DNA of 64,000 bases from an uncultured Clostridia bacterium (GCA_947623225.1 CANQGO010000007.1:1-64000), one strand, 5' to 3'; shown: positions 52,414-61,260, counted from the first letter of the stretch. The notes: generated from the letters alone by a model not told the origin. Numbers and translations: made by a program.

Positions 52414-55400
52414 ATGAAAAGAACCTACGGCAAATTAAAAACGGTGCTGCTTGCGCTGCTGTGCATGGCACTCGTATTCAGTTTGGCTTTTGCCTCCATC
52501 GCCGTGGCAGAGCCGCAACAGACAAGCGGCCCCATCACGGTCACGCATGACACAGACAACAAGACTTTGACTGTCACTCTGGACGCATTGCGTTTGGGCG
52601 ACATAAGCAAGACTACCCTCTCCGATGCGGGAGATGAGATAGTCGAAGCGGTCAAGGCTATCATCTTTGACCAATTTATTTCCGATGGATCCCCTGTCGC
52701 CGCCGCGATCGATGAGGAAGGCGGAGTCGACTCTTCCATGTTGGGCGAGTATCGCGACACATTGACAGACAAGCTCAAAGAACCGGGGCAACTGGACAAA
52801 TATCTCGAAGGCGGATATGATATCCTTATCAAACAGGCTGCTGCAGAGTACAACAAAACTCACGAGATGCCCCCTGATGACATCGTCAAGTTCGTACAGG
52901 AAGTTCACGATATCGTCAACGAAGCGATAAATGATCAATACTCTGGCGACACGAACAAGATAGAAGAACTGCAGGAAAGAAATCGGGCAAAGGTCAACGA
53001 GTTGGCAGAAACGATACAGGATATAGTAGACGGCAAAGAAGATTCTTTGACTCTTGCAGACTTGCTGAATGCCATCGAAAAATTGACCGTAGGAGACAAC
53101 ACCATACGTGATGACGGTTGGCAAGCGGAAGGGATCAAAAACCTGATAGGTGACCTGTTCGAGCAGATATCCCGCGCAGACAAGGAACTAACGATCAGTT
53201 ACGATATAGTCATCACCACCGCTTTCGGCGAGGCTAATATCACCATCCGGTTAGAGATTGGCAACTATGACGGCTCGGATATACAGACCGTCATCCGCTT
53301 CTTCCAGGACAACCTCAGTTTCAGAAAGATCGACGGCGTATGGACCCTGAATGTAAATGTGCCCGATAGTGTCAACGTTCTTGCACTGTTCGAGTACCTG
53401 CCCGCAAGCGCACAGCGCGACCTGTTCGAGTTGAGCGACAAGACGGGCGGCGAGATATTCGATTTCATAGACGGCTACACCACCGAGCAGACTCTGGAAC
53501 TGTTCAAGGGAATAAACTATGACGCAGCCTTCGGTGCATTGCTCGACAGAGACATAGTAGGTACCGACCTCGTCGTAGATCTCTTCCACGACTTCATTAA
53601 GGCGTTTGCTTCCAAGTCCGATTTGGACGAAGTGGAAAGTTGGCTGCGCGACAAAGGCTTCAACGGACTGCACAAGGATCTCAGGTGCTTCGTAGATGCC
53701 GCATTGGATGAGATGCATGCGCTCGGTGCTGCAGATTGGACGGAAGAAGAGTTCAGAGACTATCTGAGAGACGGATTCCACGCCTCCATCAACAGGATAC
53801 TGGACGAGGTCCAAAGTCAAAACGGTCTGGAACCTCTCTGTAACCACGTCAAAAACTTCTTCAAAGAACTGCGCGATTACACATTTGGCTTCATAAAAGA
53901 AGGCAAACTCACCAATATCGTCTCCGGCGGCAACCTGTCTTGGAGCGGTAAAGTGGATATCATCGCCAAGGACTACGACGTAGTGCTTACCAGGATCGCA
54001 CGCGCTGTTTCCGACTTCTTCGGCATCGCCGACAGAGCGACCGTAGACAGTTTCGTGACTTGGTTAGATAACAATATAAATTATAAGGACGTTGCTCTCT
54101 CGCTCCATGCAAGCATACCTCAGATCAGCAAAGTAACGTACAGTTACAACGGCAAGACTGTAACCGGTTTGCTTCCCAACGGTGTCAATGTCGCCGACTT
54201 CGGACCCGATGCGGGCAAAGACGGCAAGGATATCATAGCCTGGCTGTGCAACGACGAAGTGATTGACAAAGTAAACGGCGACGCTACCTACACCGCCGTG
54301 ACGGAATTCGACGTCGCTATCGGCGTGGACGGTATAGAGGGTGCCGACGGCATCTATCAAAAAGATTACGACCGCAAAGACTTCACTCTCTCCGCCGATG
54401 TGATCAGCGGCGAAGGTCACCCCGGATATACATATCAATGGTACAGAGCGAGCATAGCCGATCCTACCCACTTCGAACCCATAGAGAACGCGACCGCCTC
54501 TTCGTTGAAGGGCAGCAATGTCTCCGACAGCGGCATATACTACTGCCGCATTACATCCGATCTGTCCGATGACTTTGCTTACAACACCGACGAGGTGAGC
54601 ATAGATATCGCGCCCAAGTCCTTCACGCTGGCAGACGCCTGGGACTACACTCAGCCTCTGACATACACAGGCAAGACGTTGTCCATAGACCTGACTGCTG
54701 AAGCCAAGGCCGCACTGAACAACGAATTCGGGCCCAAGTGGCAGCTGGAAAACAATTCCGCAATAGATGAGGGCACTTACACTGCACGCGTCACCCTTAC
54801 AGACAGCGCGATGGCAGACAACTATGAATTGGATATCCATCAGGAATGGGAGATCGTCAAAGTACAGACGGACCCCAACGCCCCGGCAAATCCCGACGGT
54901 GAAAAGGGACATGTATTCACTGTACAAGACCAAAGCGGAAACGCTCTCGTGATCGACGGCACCACCATTCAGATCAAGGACGTCACGGGTGCCGTGAACA
55001 AGAGTTTCACCGTGACCGGTTCCAAGACCAACTATGGTATTGGTTACTTCAAGGAAGTTCTCACCCAAAACAACAAAAATCTCAACGCCACCATCATCCA
55101 ACTGCTTGACTTGAAGTTCCTGGACAAGGACGGCAAAGAATATGACGCAGAAGGCACCTTCGAAGTGACTTTGATGAATGCGGAATTGTTCGGTTCCGTA
55201 TCGCAACAAAACCTGATAGTCATACACATTCACAAAAATGCACAGACCCTGCTCACCGCCAATGTGGCGAACGGCAGTATCACCTTTACCGTCAATAACT
55301 TCTCAAGTTTCGCCATATTGTCCAATGCCGTCGCAGAAGAAGGCGTAGACACTTGGTGGATCTGGGTACTGCTTGCGATAGTCATCGTTCTGAATATAGT

Positions 55401-56187
55401 CATCATACTCCTGTTGCTCCTGCGCAGAAAAGACGACTCCGAACCAGACGAGCCGCAGGAAGCCTCCGACGATACTGCAGCGACAGAAGAACAGCCGCAG
55501 GAAGAGACTCAAGAAGAACAACCTCAGGAAGAACCGCAAGAACAACAGCCTCAGGAGGAGCCGACTCAGGAAGAGCAACCGCAAGAAGAACAACCTGTAC
55601 CGGAGCCCACTACTATTACAGAAGACGCGGCTCCCGTAGAAGATACTGTTCCCGCAGAGCCTGCCGACAACACACCCATCATAGATCCGTTCGTAGCGAC
55701 ACAAGGCACGACGCTTGACAGAAGTTTCACCGCGCGCCTGTGCCAGGCAGATGAGTCCTTGAAGGAAGCCTACTCCGCTATCAAGAACGAATTGCTCTCC
55801 TACAAGAAGATACGCTCGCGTACAAGTTGGAAGTTCGACTCCTTCTACAAAGGACGCAATAAGTGCGCTATCGTGCTGATACGCGGCAAGAAACTCAGCC
55901 TGTACCTCGCTCTCGACGCGCAAGAACTGGCTCCCAAGTATCACGCCAAGGACGTTTCGGACAAGGCTCGTTTCAAGAGCGTACCCACCCTGGTCAAAGT
56001 AAGCGGCAAGCGTTCGCTACTGTACGCTAAGCAATTGATCGCTCTGATGATGGAGCGTCTCGGCGCAGAACACGGCACAGCGGAAAACGTCAACTACAAG
56101 ATACGCACAAGATCCACCGATTCGCTCATACGCGACGGATTCATCAAAGTGAAAGAGTCAAAGGGACGTTTCGCTTCCAAGAAGTAG
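52414..56187 (+). CDS. Giant membrane-anchored surface protein with Ig-like domain and cytoplasmic domain (1257 aa)
   Basis: AAGGAG precedes the ATG at 52414. Signal peptide (about 1-32); a long mostly helical extracellular region (about 40-600) with no known domain; an Ig-like domain (about 659-735, with the hallmark SDSGIYYCRI); further beta domains to about 970; a membrane helix (about 979-1005); a Glu/Gln/Pro-rich spacer of repeated EEQPQ units (about 1009-1069); then a compact basic C-terminal domain (about 1102-1257, LLSYKKIRSRTSWKFDSF, LYLALDAQELAPKY, YAKQLIALMMERLG). A large sequence after the membrane helix should be cytoplasmic. The C-terminal domain resembles one I recall from other clostridial proteins, without a known function. 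Likely a sensor or envelope-spanning scaffold. Confidence 0.8.
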   Translation: MKRTYGKLKTVLLALLCMALVFSLAFASIAVAEPQQTSGPITVTHDTDNKTLTVTLDALRLGDISKTTLSDAGDEIVEAVKAIIFDQFISDGSPVAAAIDEEGGVDSSMLGEYRDTLTDKLKEPGQLDKYLEGGYDILIKQAAAEYNKTHEMPPDDIVKFVQEVHDIVNEAINDQYSGDTNKIEELQERNRAKVNELAETIQDIVDGKEDSLTLADLLNAIEKLTVGDNTIRDDGWQAEGIKNLIGDLFEQISRADKELTISYDIVITTAFGEANITIRLEIGNYDGSDIQTVIRFFQDNLSFRKIDGVWTLNVNVPDSVNVLALFEYLPASAQRDLFELSDKTGGEIFDFIDGYTTEQTLELFKGINYDAAFGALLDRDIVGTDLVVDLFHDFIKAFASKSDLDEVESWLRDKGFNGLHKDLRCFVDAALDEMHALGAADWTEEEFRDYLRDGFHASINRILDEVQSQNGLEPLCNHVKNFFKELRDYTFGFIKEGKLTNIVSGGNLSWSGKVDIIAKDYDVVLTRIARAVSDFFGIADRATVDSFVTWLDNNINYKDVALSLHASIPQISKVTYSYNGKTVTGLLPNGVNVADFGPDAGKDGKDIIAWLCNDEVIDKVNGDATYTAVTEFDVAIGVDGIEGADGIYQKDYDRKDFTLSADVISGEGHPGYTYQWYRASIADPTHFEPIENATASSLKGSNVSDSGIYYCRITSDLSDDFAYNTDEVSIDIAPKSFTLADAWDYTQPLTYTGKTLSIDLTAEAKAALNNEFGPKWQLENNSAIDEGTYTARVTLTDSAMADNYELDIHQEWEIVKVQTDPNAPANPDGEKGHVFTVQDQSGNALVIDGTTIQIKDVTGAVNKSFTVTGSKTNYGIGYFKEVLTQNNKNLNATIIQLLDLKFLDKDGKEYDAEGTFEVTLMNAELFGSVSQQNLIVIHIHKNAQTLLTANVANGSITFTVNNFSSFAILSNAVAEEGVDTWWIWVLLAIVIVLNIVIILLLLLRRKDDSEPDEPQEASDDTAATEEQPQEETQEEQPQEEPQEQQPQEEPTQEEQPQEEQPVPEPTTITEDAAPVEDTVPAEPADNTPIIDPFVATQGTTLDRSFTARLCQADESLKEAYSAIKNELLSYKKIRSRTSWKFDSFYKGRNKCAIVLIRGKKLSLYLALDAQELAPKYHAKDVSDKARFKSVPTLVKVSGKRSLLYAKQLIALMMERLGAEHGTAENVNYKIRTRSTDSLIRDGFIKVKESKGRFASKK

Positions 56188-56211
56188 ACGATCATTTTCC
56201 CACCCGATACA

Positions 56212-56246
56212 GATCCCGTCAGGTACAATATCCTGACGGGATTTTT
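56212..56246 (+). terminator. Terminator after the 1257-aa gene
   Basis: Stem ATCCCGTCAGG / CCTGACGGGAT followed by a T-run. Confidence 0.85.
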
Positions 56247-56271
56247 ATGTGGGCACACGAGCAAAATGTTG

Positions 56272-56300
56272 TTTACTTTTACCCATATTTGGTGTATACT
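56272..56300 (+). promoter_or_regulatory. Promoter of the tmRNA gene
   Basis: TTTACT (56272-56277), 17-bp spacer, TATACT (56295-56300), 26 bp before the RNA 5' end. Confidence 0.75.
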
Positions 56301-56325
56301 GATAAACAAGCCGGTCTTTTGATAT

Positions 56326-56704
56326 GGGGGTGTTTTCAGATTCGCCCGGCGTTGAAGGAGACTTGATAAGCGCGTCGCAGTGCCGCTGCGTCATCAAGGC
56401 AAAACTAAAATTAAATGCTAACAACAATAGCACTTCTCGTCAATCCACAAGATTGGCATTTGCCGCTTAGTTAATACCGGCACGTAGGCTTCGGCTTGTT
56501 GCGTAGTCGAACTACCTGCGTAAGAATACGCAAATAGATCCCGAGCGGTGACACCGAGACGCTCGGAGTCGAAATCTTTTTCGGTGCGGGTCTCCGTAAG
56601 TTGGTTTGCTCTCTTACGGCGACGACATTGAAAGTAAACTGTGCGCGAAGAAAGTCAGGTAGTCTTACGTTGGTACACGGGTGCAATTCCCGTCACCTCC
56701 ACCA
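56326..56704 (+). ncRNA. ssrA: tmRNA (transfer-messenger RNA)
   Basis: The RNA is about 379 nt. Its ends form the Ala-like acceptor: 5' GGGGGTG pairs with 3' CACCTCC, including the G3-U70 wobble that AlaRS needs, and CCA is encoded. The T-arm near the 3' end (ACGGGTGCAATTCCCGT) is present. The tag frame starts with GCA at 56399 and ends at TAG 56468-56470: 23 codons, ending STRLAFAA, a good Clp-type hydrophobic degron. Own promoter and terminator (56714-56748). tmRNA with SmpB rescues stalled ribosomes and tags the peptide for proteolysis; smpB is not in the window. Confidence 0.95.
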
Positions 56705-56713
56705 TGTCACGCA

Positions 56714-56748
56714 AATACGCACCTCTGTTTTCGGGTGCGTATTTTTTT
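56714..56748 (+). terminator. Terminator of the tmRNA gene
   Basis: A perfect 10-bp stem AATACGCACC / GGTGCGTATT followed by a T-run. Confidence 0.85.
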
Positions 56749-56777
56749 GTTGTCTTTATTTTCCGTAAAACTGCCCC

Positions 56778-57188
56778 TCAACGCAATTCGAGGTCGTATA
56801 TGTCCTCGAAAGGCACACAAATACCGCTTTCCAATGTCAAAGTGCGATCGTACGCGTCCAATTTTTTCAATCTGCCAGACGCGACAAGATATTTGCCTCC
56901 GCTCTTTTTGCCGTCGGGACAAAAATAAGTAATTTTGACAGAGGGGAACTCCCCGTTTTGCTCCTCAAGCAGCAGGAGGGTTTCGTTCAACTCTTCCACT
57001 CGCGCGTCGTCCAACTCGATACGTTCTTCCGTGATACGCGCCGCCTCGTCTATTTCGTCGTCAAAGCCTTTCAGCGCGGCAAACGGACTGAACTGAGCGG
57101 CACGATCGCCGACGGACATATGCGCCCTGTTTGCAGAGACATGCCGCGGCAAATCTATTATGTCTTTATAGTTGTCCTTATGTTTCAT
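56778..57188 (-). CDS. YolD-like protein
   Basis: A 136-residue protein. The N-terminal half (SVGDRAAQFSPFAALKGFDDEI) is a known mark of YolD-like proteins in Clostridia, and the C-terminal half has IPFEDIYDLE-type ending (here CVPFEDIYDLEL). YolD proteins are usually paired with a Y-family polymerase of the UvrX/YqjW group, as here, and are thought to act as its partner, like UmuD' for UmuC. It overlaps the polymerase gene by 4 bp and is second in the operon. Confidence 0.85.
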   Translation of the reverse strand: MKHKDNYKDIIDLPRHVSANRAHMSVGDRAAQFSPFAALKGFDDEIDEAARITEERIELDDARVEELNETLLLLEEQNGEFPSVKITYFCPDGKKSGGKYLVASGRLKKLDAYDRTLTLESGICVPFEDIYDLELR

Positions 57189-58663
57189 TTCCTATGTCCG
57201 CCTATTTGTCCGTTGCGCTCCACCGTGGTCGCGCCCTCTTTCATATCGCTTCCCTTTATAAGGGCGTTCTTGCCATAGCGATCGTGTATGGAGAGCAGGA
57301 TATTTTGCATATCTGTCTCTTTTGCGGTGCATATTCCGCTGTGTACCGCCTGATACGTAAATATGTCTGCCTGCTCATACTGCGGCGAAGTTACGCCTAT
57401 GTCGCTTTGGACATGATTGGCTACGACATACATACGCCTTACCAACATATCCTTGCTCACTATACTGTCATACAGTCGCGAAACGGCGTCCGCTATCTCC
57501 GCAGTCGAGTCGGTATACCCTCTCAGATTGACCGTGCCGTGCGCATGCTTGGGCACTTTACGCCCCCAGTGATCCATATGCGCTTGGGCTGCACTCTCCG
57601 ACGAGTTCGTGCTTATCGCATTCTCCACGTCGTACCCCACCGTCAATACGATCTGGTCCGTTTTCAATCCCTTTTCCACAAGATCCAACACCAACACTTC
57701 CGCCATCTCACGGACTACCAACTTGCCCTTTTCGAAGGAATACGGACGACTCAACACCTGCCCGTTACTTACGCTATTGGTCTGCGGCTTGTACGCCTTG
57801 ACATCCGCGATAGTGACAGGTTCATAGCCCCATGCATGGTCTATAAGCAACTCGGCATTGACGCCGAACAACTTGTAAAGCAGTGCCTCATCGCACAACG
57901 AGCAACGGGCTATATCCCCCATAGTGTGCAGCCCCGCTCGGTCAAGTTTCTGCGCATAGCCCTCGCCCACTCGCCAGAAGTCGGTGAGCGGCGTGTGTGA
58001 CCAGAGACTGCGGCGGTAACTCTTCTCGTTCAGTTCCGCGATGCGCACTCCGTTCTCGTCCGGTTCTACATGCTTGGCGACTATATCCATAGCCACCTTG
58101 GCAAGATACATATTGGTGCCTATACCTGCCGTCGCCGTGATCCCGGTACTATCCAGCACATCCTTGACGATCCGAGCAACGAATTCGTGTGCCGTCAGAC
58201 GACAAGTACGGAGATATGCCGTTATATCCATAAAAACTTCGTCTACAGAGTACACATGTATATCTTCGGGCGATACGTACTTGGTGTATATCTTGTATAT
58301 ACGAGTGCTGTACTCCATATACAGTCCCATGCGGGGCGGTGCTACTATACAGTCCAATGCCAACGTCGGGTCGGCAGCAAGTTCATCCGCCTGAGCGGAG
58401 TTGCCCTCCAATTTGTGTCCCGGCGCACGGGCGGCACGCTTGGCATTTATCTTTTCTATAGCCTGCACCACCTCAAACAATCGCGCCCGTCCTGGCAGAC
58501 CGTACTCCTTGAGCGCAGGCGATACCGCAAGACATATGGTTTTCTCCGTACGGCTTTCATCTGCCACCACCAGATTGGTATTCAGCGGATCCAGTCCGCG
58601 CTCTCGGCACTCCACTGAGGCATAGAAGGACTTCAGATCTATAGACACATATTGCTTGTCCAT
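57185..58663 (-). CDS. Y-family DNA polymerase (UmuC/UvrX-like)
   Basis: A 492-residue translesion polymerase. It opens with YVSIDLKSFYASVECRERGLD (first metal Asp and steric-gate region), has HVYSVDEVFMDIT with the catalytic Asp-Glu pair, an HhH-like TMGDIARCS segment and a little-finger domain in the C-terminal half. It is longer than DinB (about 350-420), as in the UvrX type. Coupled with the YolD gene. The promoter (58705-58733) carries an SOS-box-like palindrome, so it should be induced by DNA damage. Confidence 0.93.
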   Translation of the reverse strand: MDKQYVSIDLKSFYASVECRERGLDPLNTNLVVADESRTEKTICLAVSPALKEYGLPGRARLFEVVQAIEKINAKRAARAPGHKLEGNSAQADELAADPTLALDCIVAPPRMGLYMEYSTRIYKIYTKYVSPEDIHVYSVDEVFMDITAYLRTCRLTAHEFVARIVKDVLDSTGITATAGIGTNMYLAKVAMDIVAKHVEPDENGVRIAELNEKSYRRSLWSHTPLTDFWRVGEGYAQKLDRAGLHTMGDIARCSLCDEALLYKLFGVNAELLIDHAWGYEPVTIADVKAYKPQTNSVSNGQVLSRPYSFEKGKLVVREMAEVLVLDLVEKGLKTDQIVLTVGYDVENAISTNSSESAAQAHMDHWGRKVPKHAHGTVNLRGYTDSTAEIADAVSRLYDSIVSKDMLVRRMYVVANHVQSDIGVTSPQYEQADIFTYQAVHSGICTAKETDMQNILLSIHDRYGKNALIKGSDMKEGATTVERNGQIGGHRK

Positions 58664-58685
58664 TTATACCTCCGCGACAAAAATA

Positions 58686-58697
58686 GAACATAATTTC
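58686..58697 (-). promoter_or_regulatory. SOS-box-like LexA site
   Basis: GAACATAATTTC differs at one position from the Gram-positive LexA core GAAC-N4-GTTC. It lies at the transcription start of the polymerase-yolD operon. Confidence 0.6.
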
Positions 58698-58704
58698 TAA
58701 AATA

Positions 58705-58733
58705 ATTGTAATACTTGGAATCGTATTTGTCAA
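58705..58733 (-). promoter_or_regulatory. Promoter of the PolY-yolD operon
   Basis: TTGACA (58728-58733), 17-bp spacer, TACAAT (58705-58710). Confidence 0.8.
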
Positions 58734-58755
58734 TAGAAGTTTTCCCAAAATACGA

Positions 58756-58785
58756 AAATAAACACACCGACGGCGAATCGGTGTG
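58756..58785 (-). terminator. Terminator after the UDP-sugar pyrophosphorylase gene
   Basis: Stem CACACCGA / TCGGTGTG (58763-58785); on the minus strand a TTTATTTT run follows. Confidence 0.75.
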
Positions 58786-58790
58786 CAAAA

Positions 58791-59990
58791 TTACAATTCT
58801 ATATTGTTAAACTTGAGCAATTCCCGCGCAGACTGGACGCTGTCAGGCCCCGTCGCATTCTTGATAGGTGCGAATTCCCTCTCGCGTACCACCTCAAACG
58901 GCAGACAACTTCCTGACAGTCGGACGGCGTCCAATATGAGCGTTTCATATTTATACACTTCTTTGGGTACCGGCTTGCCTTCTGTCCCGACGGACAGGTT
59001 CATCGTTTTCTTTACTCTGTGCACAGGCAGCCGTGCCGCCGAGATCCGACGTAGTCTGTCCGCCTTGAAGAGGTAATTCAATATCACTCCGAAGCCATAC
59101 ACAAGGTTGCCTTCCGCGTCTCGCTCATTCGCCATTTGCGCCGTCAGTTCGTAGTACTCTATGACCGAGGGCGCGCCATTCTCCAAGCACAACACCCCGA
59201 CCTTCTCTTCCGGATAGCGTTTGCGCACGAATTTCGCTCCGCAATCCCTCCCGGACAGGACCGTCGCCCCGACAAATAGCGGATCTGCGATACGCTGCAG
59301 AACATTGTCCACGGCGAACACATTGAGCCACTCTATCTCCGGAAACAGGTCCAACTGTCCGCTTTCCTTCAGCGAGTCGAACCAACCGCCGTTACCGTCG
59401 GGAGAACATACCACGCCGCCGTTACCGTCATATATCAATCTGCCCTGCAGATCCGTGACAGGCGCATCATGCTGGACGAAAAATTTCACATATTGTTCGG
59501 GATAACCGAAATAGTTATTCTTTTGCAAAAATTCACGAGTGGCACTGTCGTTGCCGCTGCAAGTCATGATGAACAGCGCGACCCAGCAACCGACTCTCTT
59601 GCAAACACCCGTCAGATTGGCAAACAGCCTCTCAAAAACGGTCATATGCCGCGATATACCTATATCGTAGCACCCCTTCGGTCCATCAAAACCCAAACGC
59701 GTTCCCTGACCTCCTGCCAGGAGCACCGCGCCCACTTTGCCCGCACGCAGAGTATCGATGCCCACCCCTTGAAAAGCGGCGTTATCGCGGCGTATCTCCG
59801 ACAAAGAAAGCCCCCGTATCGGACGTATATCACTTTTGTTTTCAAGCGCGGTATCGCCCGACTCTATCATCCGCCAATGGATATCGGATATCTGCCGTTC
59901 GAATGAGCGACGCCGCTCGCCTGTCAGCCCGTCATATACTGGCAAAAGGTGCTGTTGGTTATGTACAATTAGTATTTGTCGAATATCCAT
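58791..59990 (-). CDS. Eukaryote-type UDP-sugar pyrophosphorylase (UAP1/UDPGP family)
   Basis: A 399-residue nucleotidyltransferase. It carries the family signature VLLAGGQGTRLGFDGPKG near residue 90, YDGNGGVVCSPDGNGG (uridine site), and REREFAPIKNATGPDS with the catalytic Lys near the C-terminus. This is the UDP-N-acetylglucosamine/UDP-glucose pyrophosphorylase type common in eukaryotes, distinct from bacterial GalU or GlmU. It makes UDP-sugars from sugar-1-phosphates such as the GlgP product; the exact sugar is not known. It has its own promoter and terminator. Confidence 0.85.
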   Translation of the reverse strand: MDIRQILIVHNQQHLLPVYDGLTGERRRSFERQISDIHWRMIESGDTALENKSDIRPIRGLSLSEIRRDNAAFQGVGIDTLRAGKVGAVLLAGGQGTRLGFDGPKGCYDIGISRHMTVFERLFANLTGVCKRVGCWVALFIMTCSGNDSATREFLQKNNYFGYPEQYVKFFVQHDAPVTDLQGRLIYDGNGGVVCSPDGNGGWFDSLKESGQLDLFPEIEWLNVFAVDNVLQRIADPLFVGATVLSGRDCGAKFVRKRYPEEKVGVLCLENGAPSVIEYYELTAQMANERDAEGNLVYGFGVILNYLFKADRLRRISAARLPVHRVKKTMNLSVGTEGKPVPKEVYKYETLILDAVRLSGSCLPFEVVREREFAPIKNATGPDSVQSARELLKFNNIEL

Positions 59991-60022
59991 TTATTCGTCA
60001 CCGACTAACAATTGTGTTTTAT

Positions 60023-60051
60023 ATTTTACTACAAATTAGATTATATTGCAA
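60023..60051 (-). promoter_or_regulatory. Promoter of the UDP-sugar pyrophosphorylase gene
   Basis: TTGCAA (60046-60051), 17-bp spacer, TAAAAT (60023-60028). Confidence 0.65.
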
Positions 60052-60090
60052 AGATACGAAAATATGCCCTTGCGGCATATTCCACGCACA

Positions 60091-61014
60091 CTACTTCTCC
60101 AGAGAATGGATGAACTTACTCAGAACCGGTTTCACTCTGCCTATATCGCCATACTCCGGACACTGCACCGCCACGACCAATCCGCTCTCCGTCAATACGT
60201 TTGTGATCTGCCCGTATGCCCCGTCGGCGCGGTAAGATTTGCCGCCGTCAAACGGGGACATCCAGAATTGGTAGCCGTATCCGCACGACCAGGCGTCTGC
60301 CGGGTCGCCGTCTGTCTCTATTCTCTTGGTCGTAGCTTCTTTTACGTACCACTGCGGGATCAATTGCTCATCCCGCCACTTGCCGCCGTTGAGCGTGATC
60401 TGACATAGGCGCATCATGTCCGTCAGCGTCATATACAGGCCGCTCGCGCCGAATTCGTATCCGTCGGGGTCTGTCTCCCACAATGGATATGGCATTCCTG
60501 CAGGTTTGAAAAGACGCTCATACAGATAGTTGCGCATGCTGCACCCGGTAGCTTTGGCAAACATTCTCGCCGCGAGATATGTGTCTCCGTTGTTGTAGCA
60601 AAATCTCTCCCCGGACGGATATTTCAGCTCGCGCGACAGGATATATCTGAGATAATCGGGATATCCTTCGCCCCGCCTGCGCTCATCCTCACCCAGATAA
60701 AATGCGCCGTAGCCGCTGGACATGGTAAGCAAATGTCTCAGAGTGATATTCTCCACTCCTTCGGGCGGCGATGCAGGCAGCTTATCCGGAAAATAATCCA
60801 CTACTTTGTCGTTCAGCGACATACTCCCATCGTCTATAGCCATGCCTATTGCCACGGACGTGTAACTCTTAGTATGAGAATATATACAACGCGGACGCCT
60901 GTTCGGAACAAAATGATGCTCTGCGAGCACACTGTCTCCGTCTGCCACCGCGATACCTTCCACATACAGCCCTTCCGACTCGACTTCTTTGATAAACTCG
61001 TCCAATTGCCTCAT
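60091..61014 (-). CDS. Serine hydrolase, class C beta-lactamase/DD-peptidase family
   Basis: A 307-residue protein with no signal peptide. The SxxK motif is SHTKSYTS near residue 46, the YxN motif CYNNGDTY near 141, and the third box (usually KTG/HxG) is degenerate (RADGAYG). LTMSSGYGAF and KPAGMPYPLWETDPDG are family-typical. Cytosolic members are often esterases or peptidases rather than true beta-lactamases. GGGAGAG lies before the ATG, with a promoter at 61044-61072. Its first 62 codons, promoter and upstream region are duplicated at 63605-63905. Confidence 0.88.
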   Translation of the reverse strand: MRQLDEFIKEVESEGLYVEGIAVADGDSVLAEHHFVPNRRPRCIYSHTKSYTSVAIGMAIDDGSMSLNDKVVDYFPDKLPASPPEGVENITLRHLLTMSSGYGAFYLGEDERRRGEGYPDYLRYILSRELKYPSGERFCYNNGDTYLAARMFAKATGCSMRNYLYERLFKPAGMPYPLWETDPDGYEFGASGLYMTLTDMMRLCQITLNGGKWRDEQLIPQWYVKEATTKRIETDGDPADAWSCGYGYQFWMSPFDGGKSYRADGAYGQITNVLTESGLVVAVQCPEYGDIGRVKPVLSKFIHSLEK

Positions 61015-61129
61015 ATTCTCTCTCCCGCTCGGATGATAACTCTATCCTACCACAAACGCACTCATTTGTAAATAAACTTATTCGCGTTATCGCCCTTGCC
61101 GTACATACATACAAGCCCGCCATATGGCG
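60829..61129. repeat. 301-bp direct repeat, copy 1
   Basis: Identical over its whole length to 63605-63905. It holds the promoter and first 62 codons of the serine hydrolase, plus one arm and the centre of a palindrome cut at its right end. The two copies flank a 2,475-bp AT-rich segment. Confidence 0.95.
61044..61072 (-). promoter_or_regulatory. Promoter of the serine hydrolase (copy 1)
   Basis: TTTACA (61067-61072), 17-bp spacer, TAGGAT (61044-61049). The same promoter recurs at 63820-63848. Confidence 0.65.
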
Positions 61130-61260
61130 ACCGCACGCCAGCTGCCGACGACGGGATAGTTGTTATCCTCTGTGTCATCACCGCAAGCGGAAAGGCACAC
61201 AATACAAAATATAACCGCCAAAGTCAGCAACAGACCCTCTACGATCTTCTTTCGTTTCAT
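61087..61260 (-). pseudogene. Lipoprotein gene truncated by the repeat junction
   Basis: A 57-codon frame: a lipoprotein signal peptide (MKRKKIVEGLLLTLAVIF… then LSAC lipobox) followed by an acidic start and VVGSWRAVAI. AGGAG lies nine bases before the ATG at 61260. Coding from the original gene stops at the repeat boundary (61129/61130); the last codons are read from the repeat. The 3' end is therefore missing, and the product would be a lipid-anchored stub. Confidence 0.65.

Noticed and set aside
55440-55620. Glu/Gln/Pro-rich tract as a separate repeat gene or mini-satellite element
   Set aside because: It is in frame inside the 1257-aa protein and acts as a spacer after the membrane helix.
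60091-61014. Calling the serine hydrolase an antibiotic-resistance beta-lactamase
   Set aside because: It has no export signal and the third active-site box is degenerate; family membership alone does not support resistance.
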